Shown: piece after piece, positions 42,798 through 51,579 of the stretch
Position numbering within the stretch: the stretch's first letter is position 1
Layout of the letters: every line of letters starts with the position of its first letter
Assembly (NCBI GenBank): GCA_045106475.1
Contig: JBGCEO010000015.1
Span: 1-64,000 of the forward strand
DNA: 64,000 nucleotides
Direction: 5' to 3'
DNA from: Granulosicoccus sp045106475
Lineage (GTDB): Bacteria; Pseudomonadota; Gammaproteobacteria; Granulosicoccales; Granulosicoccaceae
Made by a program: the position numbers and the translations under genes
Notes under the pieces: generated by a model
Seen by the model: only the letters and a program-made list of their open reading frames with translations
Told to the model about the DNA's origin: nothing
Databases searched by the model: none

Positions 42798-44315
42798 ATG
42801 AGACACTGCGCGTTGATAGTTGCTAAGAGCAGTAGGCTGCTCAACAACAAATTTGTCCGTCTTGGCAGTGATGGCTTGCGGATGCCAGCATGTACACACG
42901 CAATGGGGTTCTTGAACAAAAAATGGGTTCAGGCTGCACTATTGAGCCTGCTTGCCAGTGTCCTGGTGTCGACTACCGTCACCCATGCGCAACAACAAAG
43001 TGACAGCGTAGAAGGGACCATCATTTCAAGGGATGTTCTGGTTGCTGAAGGCGACACCTTGCGCTCGCTGGCAAAAAGAGAGTTAGGCAAAACCGGGCTT
43101 GCACCTCTGCTGGCCCAATTCAATGGGCTTGTAGAATCTGCGCCGCTCACGCCTGGCAACATTATCCGCATCCCTATACACGTACCAGCACGCGGAGAAT
43201 TCGCCGAAGTGGTGTTCGTAAAAGGCGGTGTTTTCGTGTTGCGAACCGATACCAGCAGCATCGGTGCACAAAGCGCTGCCCAAGTCGCGAGTGCAGCGTC
43301 AACAGCGCAGACAGGAGGGAGCGCTAGCAGTGGTGCTTCTATTGAACTGCAGAGAAATGATGAGGTTCATTCGGGCGATATCATATCAACTGGCCCCGAT
43401 GGCTATATCAGTATCGAATTCTCTTCAGGCTCTGTGATCAATCTGCAACCTGATACTGAAGCTAAACTCATCAGGCTCAACTGCCTACCCAGTGATGATA
43501 GCTGTCTGATTGAGTTGAACACCACACGCGGCAAACTCAACTCAGACGTAGAGACTCGGGACAATCAACCTGTCGATTTTCGGATCAGTACACCTTATGC
43601 CTCAGCCGCCGTGCGTGGAACCATCTTTGACATTGATGCCACAGGCGAAACTCTGATAACCGGAGTAACCCAAGGCGAGGTTTCTCTATCGGCTCAACAA
43701 CAAACAGTGGGTCTCGATGAAGGATTTGGCTCACTGGTGGAAGCAGGCGAAGCGCCTTCGCGACCTATTGCATTACTGCCCGCTCCGGTCTTCAAAAGAG
43801 TGCCAGCTCGGGTTGCTCAAGGAGATTCGGTAAGCTGGTGGCCATTCTCGGATGCGGCATCCTATGGGGCACTGCTTGCATTTGATGAGGCCGGTCAGCA
43901 AACACTGGCAAACTTTGATATTAACGCCGATAGTATCGGCTTCGAGTCAATCGAGTCGGGAGACTACTTCCTTATCATAAGAGCAATAGATACGAACGGC
44001 TTACAGGGTTTTACATCAAACACACGCCTCACTATTGCTGATATTGATGATGAAATATCTCCAGTACAAACAACGGTAGACAAACAAGGCCGAGAGTTTC
44101 TGGTAAGCGTTATTGACCCCCCTGTCAATGCTGCTGGTTTTGAAATTCAGATCTCAAGCACCGAAGATTTTTCAGACCCATTGAGTGTAGACGTTAATAA
44201 CAACGGCTCAGCAGTGTTCAGACTGGACAATGATCAAGTATTCACCCGGGCACGTGTACTGTTGGATCCGTTTACCGTCTCAGCATACGGCACAGCTGTC
44301 AGTAGCGGCAACTAG
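42798..44315 (+). CDS. Secreted LysM plus FecR-domain protein
   Basis: The 505-residue protein has an N-terminal signal peptide, a LysM-like module (about 75-120, VLVAEGDTLRSLAKRELGKTGLAPLLAQFNGL, TPGNIIRIP) and a FecR-type sugar/peptide-sensing fold in the middle (NDEVHSGDIISTGPDGYISIEFSSGSVINLQPDTEAKL, then STPYASAAVRGTIFDI). Ig-like repeats follow at the C-terminus. LysM-FecR proteins usually sit with periplasmic sensor or adenylate cyclase genes; none is next to this one. An internal ATG at 42903 (MGFLNKK, followed by a good signal peptide) is more likely to be the real start than the ATG at 42798. Confidence 0.82.
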   Translation: MRHCALIVAKSSRLLNNKFVRLGSDGLRMPACTHAMGFLNKKWVQAALLSLLASVLVSTTVTHAQQQSDSVEGTIISRDVLVAEGDTLRSLAKRELGKTGLAPLLAQFNGLVESAPLTPGNIIRIPIHVPARGEFAEVVFVKGGVFVLRTDTSSIGAQSAAQVASAASTAQTGGSASSGASIELQRNDEVHSGDIISTGPDGYISIEFSSGSVINLQPDTEAKLIRLNCLPSDDSCLIELNTTRGKLNSDVETRDNQPVDFRISTPYASAAVRGTIFDIDATGETLITGVTQGEVSLSAQQQTVGLDEGFGSLVEAGEAPSRPIALLPAPVFKRVPARVAQGDSVSWWPFSDAASYGALLAFDEAGQQTLANFDINADSIGFESIESGDYFLIIRAIDTNGLQGFTSNTRLTIADIDDEISPVQTTVDKQGREFLVSVIDPPVNAAGFEIQISSTEDFSDPLSVDVNNNGSAVFRLDNDQVFTRARVLLDPFTVSAYGTAVSSGN

Positions 44316-44351
44316 CACCGCTTGCATGAGCGCAAGCCATAAAAAATTCGA

Positions 44352-45182
44352 TTAAACAAATTTAAAATCGATAGCACGACGTGCACGTGACAACTGCTCC
44401 AGCATATGTTCACCACCACGCACAGCCACTCCAACTGCAAGCACATCAAGCACAACCATCTGACCAAGACGAGATTTGACAGGCGAGAATATATCGCTGT
44501 CCTCATTGACATCCACAGTAAGAGCTACATCACTGCACTGGGCCAGTGGCGAACGTGTTGCCGTCACAGCAATAACCTTGGCTTGAGCTTGTTGGGCAAT
44601 CTCGACTGTTTTCAAAATATCGCTGCTTCTACCCGAATGTGATATAGCTATAACCAGAGCATCTCGATCAAGCAGTGCGGCTGCCGCATGTTGAATGTGC
44701 GGATCAGAGTAAGCTATAGCAGGTTTTCCGAGTCGAAAGAACTTTAGCTGTGCATCTTCAGCGACTACAGCCGAACCACCAGACCCATAAAGTTCTACCC
44801 GATTGCTACTCTCGTATAAAGCTATAGCTTCGTCTAAAGCAGTTTCGTTGATCTGGTTGCGAATCTGTACCAGGGAAGCAATTGCACCGTCGAGCAATTT
44901 AGTCGCCAACTCCTTACTGGTGTCATTGGCTGTGACATCCTGATAAAAAAAAGTACCGCGGCGAGCTAGATCCTGGGCCAACTTGAGCTTGAACTGCTGA
45001 AAACCAACACAGTCAAGCGCTCTGCAAAACCTTATGACCGTAGGCTCACTAACTGCTGCACGCGTGGCAATAGCTTGGATGGAGGACTGTACACTCTCCT
45101 CAGGATCAGCAATAACCACATCCGCTACTTTTTGCTCGGATTTTCTTAGACTATCGCGTGCGGCCTTGATCCTGGCTATCAC
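44352..45182 (-). CDS. hexR: HexR, RpiR-family repressor of Entner-Doudoroff genes
   Basis: The 276-residue protein has an N-terminal HTH_6 domain (RKSEQKVADVVIADPEESVQSSIQAIATRAAVSEPTVIRFCRALDC, about 10-60) and a SIS sugar-phosphate domain (about 120-260, with RVELYGSGGSAVVAEDAQLKFFRLG, ALVIAISHSGRSSDILK and VIAVTATRSPLAQ). HexR senses 2-keto-3-deoxy-6-phosphogluconate and regulates zwf, edd, eda and, in some genera, pyk. Its position just after pgl, in a zwf-pgl-hexR unit, is the classic arrangement. The GTG start follows the pgl stop directly. Confidence 0.94.
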   Translation of the reverse strand: MIARIKAARDSLRKSEQKVADVVIADPEESVQSSIQAIATRAAVSEPTVIRFCRALDCVGFQQFKLKLAQDLARRGTFFYQDVTANDTSKELATKLLDGAIASLVQIRNQINETALDEAIALYESSNRVELYGSGGSAVVAEDAQLKFFRLGKPAIAYSDPHIQHAAAALLDRDALVIAISHSGRSSDILKTVEIAQQAQAKVIAVTATRSPLAQCSDVALTVDVNEDSDIFSPVKSRLGQMVVLDVLAVGVAVRGGEHMLEQLSRARRAIDFKFV

Positions 45183-45983
45183 TCACTTGCTCCAATACAC
45201 TGAAACCGAAGCCATGTTGTCTGTTACCAGCCCAACAATTGGCGCTTGACCCTTTGTATAAGCTGCAAAAGGTGCGCCGTCAAGCGATGCAGATGCTGAC
45301 TCGGCCATTGCCTGCAATAGCACAGACTTTTTCTCGTCTCCCGTGATATGTACAAACCGGTGTTGTGCATCCAGCAGGCATCGGCGTGTCAGTGTGATTC
45401 GGGCTTGATTGACTGAAGGCGGGTGCATGATGGCCACGCTTGCTTCGTTTTCAAGCGACATGGCGTTTGCAAGTTCATCAGCTGGAGCATCGGGAAACAA
45501 AGAGGCTGTATGACCATCCCCACCCATACCCAGAATAACCACGCTAAAAGGCATAAGCATCCCTGCCAACTCATCGCTAACTGGTTCCAAGGCCTGTTCA
45601 GGCGTGCAATTGCCGCGGTACAGAGACACAAAACTTGCTGCAGAGGCGTTGTTCACTAGCAGAGTATTACGAACCAGCGATTCGTTGCTATCTGCGTGGT
45701 CAGGCGCGACCCAGCGCTCATCGGCCAGCGTTACCGTGACCTTTGACCAGTCCAGCTGCGCAAGCGACAGCTTTGCAAATACCGGCGCTGGCGTACTACC
45801 GCCAGATACCACCAACGAGGCTCTGCCATGCTCGTTGATCGCTGTCGTCAGGCGATCACAGATGGCCTCACTGAGATCGCTGGCCAGAGATTCGGAATCT
45901 GATTGCTCGTGCCATCGCATTCCCGATGCGAGAGCTTTTGCCAGAGTAGTATCGATTTCGGTTTGCAAGTTATCAGTGCTCAT
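45183..45983 (-). CDS. pgl: 6-phosphogluconolactonase
   Basis: The 266-residue protein hydrolyses 6-phosphogluconolactone to 6-phosphogluconate, the second step of the Entner-Doudoroff route. Motifs are SLVVSGGSTPAPVFAKLS, VTLADERWVAPDHADSNE, VILGMGGDGHTASLFPDA and a C-terminal YWSK. It is of the DevB/SOL type, not the beta-propeller type of E. coli YbhE. It follows zwf with 21 bases between and is joined directly to hexR. Confidence 0.96.
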   Translation of the reverse strand: MSTDNLQTEIDTTLAKALASGMRWHEQSDSESLASDLSEAICDRLTTAINEHGRASLVVSGGSTPAPVFAKLSLAQLDWSKVTVTLADERWVAPDHADSNESLVRNTLLVNNASAASFVSLYRGNCTPEQALEPVSDELAGMLMPFSVVILGMGGDGHTASLFPDAPADELANAMSLENEASVAIMHPPSVNQARITLTRRCLLDAQHRFVHITGDEKKSVLLQAMAESASASLDGAPFAAYTKGQAPIVGLVTDNMASVSVYWSK

Positions 45984-46004
45984 ACAGATTTATTCTCAAA
46001 CGAT

Positions 46005-47480
46005 TTAATCCTCATTCCACCTTAGCCCATCCTTACTGATAAGTGCATTGGCTGCACTCGGACCCCAGGTGCCAGCCGTATAACTTTTGGGGTGATACTG
46101 ATATTGACCCCAGGCATCTCTGATAGGGTCTATCCAAGCCCAGGCGGCAGCCACCTCATCACGTCGCATGAACAAGGTCGGATTGCCGCGAATCACATCC
46201 AGCAGCAAACGCTCGTAGGCAATCATCTTGCGTTTCTGAAACACATCATTGAAATCCAGATTCAGGTAGACAGGCTGAAGCTGGATATCATCGCCCCAGG
46301 CCTTGACGTATATTCTCATCCGAATACTCTCTTCGGGCTGCAACCGGATGATCAGCTGATTAGGTGTCGTAAACCCATCCGACGTTGGAAAAATCGAATG
46401 CGGTACTTTTTTAAAGTTAATGACTATTTCAGTCGTTTTGCTTTCCATGCGTTTACCCGTACGCAGAAAGAACGGAACACCTTCCCAACGCCAGGATGCA
46501 ATCTCGGCGCGCAGCGCGACGAATGTTTCTGTTGAGCTGTCTTCGGGAATGTCTTCGCCATCCAGATACCCGGGTACAGGGCCGTCACTGTATGCACCAG
46601 CCTTGTATTGACCTCGCACAGAGTTTTCGATGGCGTCAATACCGGTTAGCGGTTTTAGTGCACGTAAAACCTTTATTTTTTCATCACGGACAGCATCAGG
46701 ATCCATGCTGACAGGGGGTTCCATCGCTAATATAACCAGCAACTGCAGCAGATGATTCTGCACCATATCTCGAAGTGCGCCGGTTTGATCATAAAAAGCG
46801 CCTCTCCCCTCTACGCCCAATGACTCGGCAATAGTTATCTGAACATCATTAATGCGTTCACTTCGCCATAGCGGTTCGAACAATGCATTGCCAAAGCGCA
46901 GCGCCAATAGATTCTGTACCGTTTCTTTACCCAGATAGTGATCAATCCGATAGATCTGATGTTCCTTGAATACGGCAGAGAGACTGTCATTAATATCCTC
47001 CGCGGATGCCTGATCACGACCCAGAGGTTTTTCAAGGGTCACTCGGCTATTGTCGGTGATCAAACCTGCCTGGTGTACACCGTTGGTTATATGAGTAAAC
47101 AGACTCGGAGCAACTGACAGGTAGAACACACGCACGTGCCCTTCCCGCCCTTTTAAAGAGGCCACCAATGGCTCGTAGCTCTCGACGCTGGAAACATCAA
47201 CGGGAAAATAGTGCACGCGTTGCAGGAATGATTGCCATTGTTCTTCATCAAACTCACTCGCACTGATATGCTCGCGCACTTCTTTATCAAGCTTGTCACG
47301 AAACCCCGGGGTATCGAACTGGCTTCGCGCTATGCCGATAATTCTCCCATCCTCAGGCAGCTGTTTTTCGCAATGCCGAAAATAAAGCGCAGGTATGAGC
47401 TTGCGTATGGACAGATCACCGGTGCCGCCGAACAAAACAAAATCGAAGGGCTGCAGCAACTCATTTGATATTAGATTCAT
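46005..47480 (-). CDS. zwf: Glucose-6-phosphate 1-dehydrogenase
   Basis: The 491-residue enzyme converts glucose-6-phosphate to 6-phosphogluconolactone with NAD(P)+. Visible markers are the Rossmann FVLFGGTGDLSIRKLIPALY at the N-terminus, YRIDHYLGKETVQNLLALRFGN with the substrate-binding RIDHYLGKE, and IITDNSRVTLEKPLGRD. Length agrees with the family (about 490). It is first in zwf-pgl-hexR. The HexR-like box lies directly before its start, between bases 47484 and 47498, where repressor would block ribosome or polymerase. Confidence 0.97.
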   Translation of the reverse strand: MNLISNELLQPFDFVLFGGTGDLSIRKLIPALYFRHCEKQLPEDGRIIGIARSQFDTPGFRDKLDKEVREHISASEFDEEQWQSFLQRVHYFPVDVSSVESYEPLVASLKGREGHVRVFYLSVAPSLFTHITNGVHQAGLITDNSRVTLEKPLGRDQASAEDINDSLSAVFKEHQIYRIDHYLGKETVQNLLALRFGNALFEPLWRSERINDVQITIAESLGVEGRGAFYDQTGALRDMVQNHLLQLLVILAMEPPVSMDPDAVRDEKIKVLRALKPLTGIDAIENSVRGQYKAGAYSDGPVPGYLDGEDIPEDSSTETFVALRAEIASWRWEGVPFFLRTGKRMESKTTEIVINFKKVPHSIFPTSDGFTTPNQLIIRLQPEESIRMRIYVKAWGDDIQLQPVYLNLDFNDVFQKRKMIAYERLLLDVIRGNPTLFMRRDEVAAAWAWIDPIRDAWGQYQYHPKSYTAGTWGPSAANALISKDGLRWNED

Positions 47481-47483
47481 ATT

Positions 47484-47498
47484 TGTAATTTTACTACA
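47484..47498. promoter_or_regulatory. HexR-like operator next to zwf
   Basis: TGTAATTTTACTACA lies 4 to 18 bp upstream of the zwf start. It matches 14 of 15 bases of the TGTAATWWWATTACA HexR consensus as recalled from published gammaproteobacterial work. It is the best box in the window and near-palindromic (TGTA...TACA). Confidence 0.7.
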
Positions 47499-47593
47499 TT
47501 ATTTAATAGTACTGCGAATCCTTTAATTTTAACAAGAATTACAGTTTTTACCGGCGTACATGTAAGCCTAGATAAGTTTATATGACATAATTG

Positions 47594-47608
47594 TGTAGTT
47601 TGCTTACA
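47594..47608. promoter_or_regulatory. HexR-like operator upstream of edd
   Basis: TGTAGTTTGCTTACA lies 22 bp upstream of the edd start. Its TGTA and TACA ends and 12 of 15 bases agree with the HexR consensus. With the zwf-side box it gives one candidate operator for each of the two divergent operons. Confidence 0.5.
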
Positions 47609-47629
47609 TAGCCTTAAATCGGAACTCCC

Positions 47630-49456
47630 ATGCCCGCCCTTGACAATGCCATCCACGACATTACTCAGCGAATAATAGAACGTAGCCACGAAACACGCAC
47701 GGCCTACCTTCAAAGGATAGAAACCCTGGGTAGCTCACCGCCGGGCCGCGGTGTCATGGGCTGTACCAATCTGGCTCACGCTTTTGCCGCTGCACCTGTT
47801 AACGACAAGATGGTATTGCATGCAGAACGTGCCCCAAACCTGGCTATCGTCACCTCTTACAACGACATGCTCTCAGCGCATCAGCCTTATGAGTATGCAC
47901 CCGAAAGAATCAGGGAAGCCGCCCGCGAGGTAGGCGCTACGGCTCAGGTAGCTGGTGGCACACCGGCCATGTGCGATGGTGTTACGCAAGGCGAGCTCGG
48001 CATGGAACTGTCTTTGTTCAGTCGGGACGTTATCGCTATGTCCACGGCCATTGCCCTGTCACACAATGTATTTGATGCAGGCGTGTTTCTGGGCGTTTGT
48101 GACAAAATCGTACCGGGGTTGCTCATGGGTGCTTTATCGTTTGGCCACTTGCCTGCTGTGTTTGTCCCGGCAGGTCCGATGACAACCGGTATTCCCAACA
48201 AAGACAAAGCGCGCACCCGACAGCGCTACGCCGAAGGTAAAGCCACACGAGAGGAGTTACTCGAATCAGAATCTGCCTCATACCATGGGCCTGGCACCTG
48301 CACCTTTTACGGCACTGCCAATAGCAATCAGATGATGATGGAAGTCATGGGCTTGCATGTGCCGGGCGCTGCATTCATCAACCCGGGCACCGAGCTGCGC
48401 TCTGCTTTAACAAAAGCAGCGGCTCAACGTGCGCTTGCAATCACCTCGCGCGGTAATGAGTTTACGCCACTGGGTAAAATGATTGATGAAAAAGCAATCG
48501 TTAATGCCATCATCGGATTACTGGCCACGGGTGGCTCTACCAATCACACACTGCATATAGTGGCGATTGCCAGAACAGCAGGCATCATTATCAACTGGGA
48601 TGATTTTGACAAACTGAGCCATGTCATTCCTTTGCTGACCCATGTCTACCCCAGCGGACAGGCCGATGTTAATCAGTTTCATGCAGCAGGTGGCATGGCA
48701 CTTGTCATACGTGAGCTGCTCGATGCAGGCCTTTTGCACGATGATGTTCGCACGGTTGCAGGCTCAACCGGCTTGTATCAGTACACCGAAGAACCCTGGC
48801 TCGATAACGGTAAGCTGGCCTGGAGAGAGGGCCCGATGAAAACAGCAGACGAATCGATCGTCAGCAGTGTTAGTGCACCATTCCAGGAAGATGGAGGCCT
48901 GCGACTCTTGAATGGAAACCTGGGCCGCGCTGTTATCAAAACCTCCGCCGTCAAACCTGAACATCGAATCATCGAAGCGCCAGCGGTGGTCTTTCTTTCA
49001 CAGGATGCACTGCGAGTGGCATTCGAAAATGGCGAATTAGAGCGTGATTTCATCGCCGTAGTAGCCTACCAGGGACCCCGTGCCAACGGCATGCCAGAGC
49101 TTCACAAACTCACGCCTATTCTCGGTGTTTTGCTGGACAGGGGCTTCAAGGTTGGCCTGGTAACAGATGGTCGCATGTCAGGTGCCTCGGGTAAGGTACC
49201 GGCCGCGATCCATGTATCACCAGAATGCTTACTGGATGGGCCACTGGCTAAGGTGCGTGATGGCGACATCATTGAACTTAACGCTGACGCTGGTACGTTG
49301 CAGGCCAAGGTTGATGAAGATGAATGGCAAGCTCGCAAATCACCGGTGCCTGACCTGTCACGAAAAACCGTTAACATGGGCCGGGAGCTCTTTAGCGCAT
49401 TCCGTCATCATGTCAGCAGCGCTGAATTGGGTGCTGTCAGTGTCTTTGATGACTGA
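47630..49456 (+). CDS. edd: Phosphogluconate dehydratase
   Basis: The 608-residue enzyme dehydrates 6-phosphogluconate to 2-keto-3-deoxy-6-phosphogluconate. It is of the IlvD/Edd family, with SYNDMLSAHQPYEYAPERIREAARE, QVAGGTPAMCDGVTQGE (cluster cysteine), FLGVCDKIVPGLLMGALSFGHLP, GPGTCTFYGTANSNQMMMEVMGLHVPG (second and third cysteine region) and GGSTNHTLHIVAIAR. Length matches Edd rather than IlvD (about 560). It overlaps the long form of the eda frame by 8 bases and begins the edd-eda operon. Confidence 0.97.
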   Translation: MPALDNAIHDITQRIIERSHETRTAYLQRIETLGSSPPGRGVMGCTNLAHAFAAAPVNDKMVLHAERAPNLAIVTSYNDMLSAHQPYEYAPERIREAAREVGATAQVAGGTPAMCDGVTQGELGMELSLFSRDVIAMSTAIALSHNVFDAGVFLGVCDKIVPGLLMGALSFGHLPAVFVPAGPMTTGIPNKDKARTRQRYAEGKATREELLESESASYHGPGTCTFYGTANSNQMMMEVMGLHVPGAAFINPGTELRSALTKAAAQRALAITSRGNEFTPLGKMIDEKAIVNAIIGLLATGGSTNHTLHIVAIARTAGIIINWDDFDKLSHVIPLLTHVYPSGQADVNQFHAAGGMALVIRELLDAGLLHDDVRTVAGSTGLYQYTEEPWLDNGKLAWREGPMKTADESIVSSVSAPFQEDGGLRLLNGNLGRAVIKTSAVKPEHRIIEAPAVVFLSQDALRVAFENGELERDFIAVVAYQGPRANGMPELHKLTPILGVLLDRGFKVGLVTDGRMSGASGKVPAAIHVSPECLLDGPLAKVRDGDIIELNADAGTLQAKVDEDEWQARKSPVPDLSRKTVNMGRELFSAFRHHVSSAELGAVSVFDD

Positions 49457-49547
49457 TATTCTAAACGTAAACACCTTAGCCAACAAATTTAGTATCACTA
49501 GCCGCGCTACCCTGCCTCTTCACGATACGAACGGAAAAATTACACTC

Positions 49548-50165
49548 ATGAATGTTCGCCAACTTATGCAAGTCGCACCAGTCATCCCGGTACTGGTCAT
49601 TGATGATGTCGCCCACGCAAAGCCTCTGGCAGAGGCTCTGGTTGCAGGTGGATTGCGGGTTCTGGAAGTCACCCTGAGAACGCCCGTCGCCCTTGAAGCC
49701 ATGAAAGCCATGGCAGACGTACCCGGTGCCATCGTTGGTGTAGGCACAGCCCTGGATGCCGATGACCTTAAGCGCGCACAGGACAGCGGTGCTGAGTTTG
49801 CAGTTAGCCCGGGTTACACGCACGAGCTTGGTAACGCGGCTAGACAAATCAACATGCCCTTACTACCTGGCATCATGACACCGGCTGATATTATGCGTGC
49901 ACGCGATGGCGGCTACACAGAATTGAAGTTTTTTCCTGCATCACAAGCTGGAGGTCCTGCCTTACTTAAAGCTTTCAGCGGACCCTTTGTAGATACTGTG
50001 TTCTGCCCAACAGGCGGCATTAGCGCTACAACAGCCAAAGATTTTCTGGCATTGTCATCGGTACTCTGCGTGGGTGGGTCCTGGGTTGCTCCAAAGAAAA
50101 TGCTTGAAGCTGGCGACTGGGAGTCCATTACCGAACTCGCAGCCCAAGCACAGTCATTAACTTAA
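49548..50165 (+). CDS. eda: KHG/KDPG aldolase
   Basis: The protein is 205 residues from the ATG at 49548, the usual length of KDPG aldolase, which cleaves the Edd product to pyruvate and glyceraldehyde-3-phosphate. It has PVIPVLVIDDVAHAKPLAEALVAGGLRVLEVTLRTPVALEAM (with catalytic Glu), VGVGTALDADDLKRAQDSGAEFAVSPGYT, LPGIMTPADIMRARDGGYTELKFFPASQAGG (Schiff-base Lys) and FCPTGGI. An in-frame ATG at 49449, overlapping the edd stop, would add 33 residues without domain support, but it cannot be excluded. It ends the edd-eda unit. Confidence 0.94.
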   Translation: MNVRQLMQVAPVIPVLVIDDVAHAKPLAEALVAGGLRVLEVTLRTPVALEAMKAMADVPGAIVGVGTALDADDLKRAQDSGAEFAVSPGYTHELGNAARQINMPLLPGIMTPADIMRARDGGYTELKFFPASQAGGPALLKAFSGPFVDTVFCPTGGISATTAKDFLALSSVLCVGGSWVAPKKMLEAGDWESITELAAQAQSLT

Positions 50166-50170
50166 GAAAA

Positions 50171-50227
50171 CCACAGCTGCCGGTTCAAAATTCCGATGCA
50201 ATGAATGGATCGAACCACTCACTGTGG
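50171..50227. repeat. Long imperfect hairpin between eda and the lipoprotein gene
   Basis: CCACAG (50171-50176) pairs with CTGTGG (50222-50227), and GGTTC (50182-50186) pairs with GAACC (50212-50216), with matched 5-base internal loops and a 25-base terminal loop. It lies between two convergent genes and could end transcription from either side, though no T-run follows. Confidence 0.5.
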
Positions 50228-50238
50228 GTAAATTAGCG

Positions 50239-50523
50239 TTAGTTGCTTGAGCGTACCAATATCCGGTTGATTACCGTTCGCTCTTTGTCACCTTGCCTTG
50301 CCGCACGTATGACAGCGTTTCTAGAATACAAATCATCGATCCAGCCGTTTAACACGACGACGTCATTACCTATATACGTGACCCAAACATTTCCGCCTCC
50401 TGAAATGGCTGACTGAATATTCTGCTCATAGCTTGGCGGACCAGAGGCACAAGCACTCAACAAAACTGCGCCCCCGATACACGAGATTAAGTGACACGAA
50501 AATGTGTTTTTCCTAGCACGCAT
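50239..50523 (-). CDS. Small lipoprotein with BON-like domain
   Basis: The protein is about 94 residues from the ATG at 50523. A lipoprotein signal (SCIGGAVLLSAC, lipobox LSAC) is followed by a short domain: QNIQSAISGGGNVWVTYIGNDVVVLNGWIDDLYSRNAVIRAARQGDKERTVINRILV. The V..NGWIDD....AA..A pattern resembles the BON domain found in periplasmic OsmY/phospholipid-binding proteins. The domain call is moderate. An upstream ATG (50550) is less likely. Confidence 0.72.
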   Translation of the reverse strand: MRARKNTFSCHLISCIGGAVLLSACASGPPSYEQNIQSAISGGGNVWVTYIGNDVVVLNGWIDDLYSRNAVIRAARQGDKERTVINRILVRSSN

Positions 50524-50570
50524 GACTGATTCAATTTTTCCTGTTATCAAGTCGCATAGACACTATAACG

Positions 50571-51308
50571 CTAAGTTGGTTGCACACTGCCAACCTTTTC
50601 TCTAAGCCAGGGCAACATCAACTGAATAAACACAGGGACTAAAACAAGACCCACAAATGTGGCAACGCCGTAGCTACCTCCCAGTGTAATACCCAGCACA
50701 ATGGCGGTGGCGTTCCAGACGAAGGTTGCTCTGGGCACCGGCACCCTGTGGCGTTTTTCAGCAGCTAATGAAAGTGCGGTAACTCCATCGGGGCCCAGTG
50801 CTGCTGCTGCCGATAAAGATATTCCAAAAGAGAACAGAAAGAGCCCGATTACAAATGCAACAACATGCCCCGCGAAAGGCAGTGCCTCAGGTGTGAGCGT
50901 AGCACCCAAACTGATGAGTGGACCAATTAAGAGAACCGTTGGCAGGGTTCCCATGCCCAGAGGGATTTTTGCCCAAAACCATGCAATAAAATAAAACAAC
51001 AGGGTAACAAGCACTTGAGAAAACCACAGTGGTACACCTACGCTGCTATTCAAACCATCCAGTAGCACCGCAAAACCTAATGAACCAAAACCTGCGGATA
51101 CTGAGACTCCACTGCCTATACCCAGCAACAAAGGACCAATAAACCCTGCAAACATTCTGCGCCTTGAAGCTTTAAAACAGTAAACACCTTCGATGGCCGC
51201 AAGAAAACATTGCCATTCACTAACGGGTACTTGCCTACCCAGTGTTGGTGGCGCAATGTTTGACACCGATAATTCTATTGGCTGGGTATAGTCTAAGTCT
51301 GAACTCAT
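50571..51308 (-). CDS. YczE/YitT-type integral membrane protein
   Basis: The protein is about 245 residues from an ATG at 51308, with a GGAGGG box eight bases upstream. Six or so membrane helices are present, with FIGPLLLGIGSGVSVSAGFGSLGFAVLLDGLN and SLSAAAALGPDGVTALSLAAEKRHRVP, which match the YczE/YyaS group. The function of this group is not established. A small neutral N-terminal soluble stretch of about 55 residues comes first. It stands alone on the minus strand. Confidence 0.78.
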   Translation of the reverse strand: MSSDLDYTQPIELSVSNIAPPTLGRQVPVSEWQCFLAAIEGVYCFKASRRRMFAGFIGPLLLGIGSGVSVSAGFGSLGFAVLLDGLNSSVGVPLWFSQVLVTLLFYFIAWFWAKIPLGMGTLPTVLLIGPLISLGATLTPEALPFAGHVVAFVIGLFLFSFGISLSAAAALGPDGVTALSLAAEKRHRVPVPRATFVWNATAIVLGITLGGSYGVATFVGLVLVPVFIQLMLPWLREKVGSVQPT

Positions 51309-51579
51309 AGATTGCCCTCCGTGCTTCACATTCACGTTCGTTTATTCCTTTAACAAACAAATCGTAAAGATGCGATTCAATGAATAGAGTATGTTTGTTT
51401 TTTATAACTAACGTACATGTCGGTATGTTAGATATGGTGCGAGTAAGCTAACGAGCTTGCACAGATGGCGCAATCATCCATTAGTCGAGCATAGGCTCAA
51501 CGATACGGAAACAGGGATAGAACTAGAGTGTTTCCGGTATTTTTACCGGTTTGCGGCTTGCACTATTAAGCTCGTAATA

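Noticed and set aside
49167..49447. Long N-terminal extension of the eda frame
   Set aside because: It lies inside edd and has no domain; KDPG aldolases are about 205-215 residues.
51534..51549. CCGGTA-TTTT-TACCGG hairpin downstream of the lipase-like gene
   Set aside because: It is a perfect 6-bp stem but has no T-run and lies 30 bp past the stop; not enough for a terminator call.
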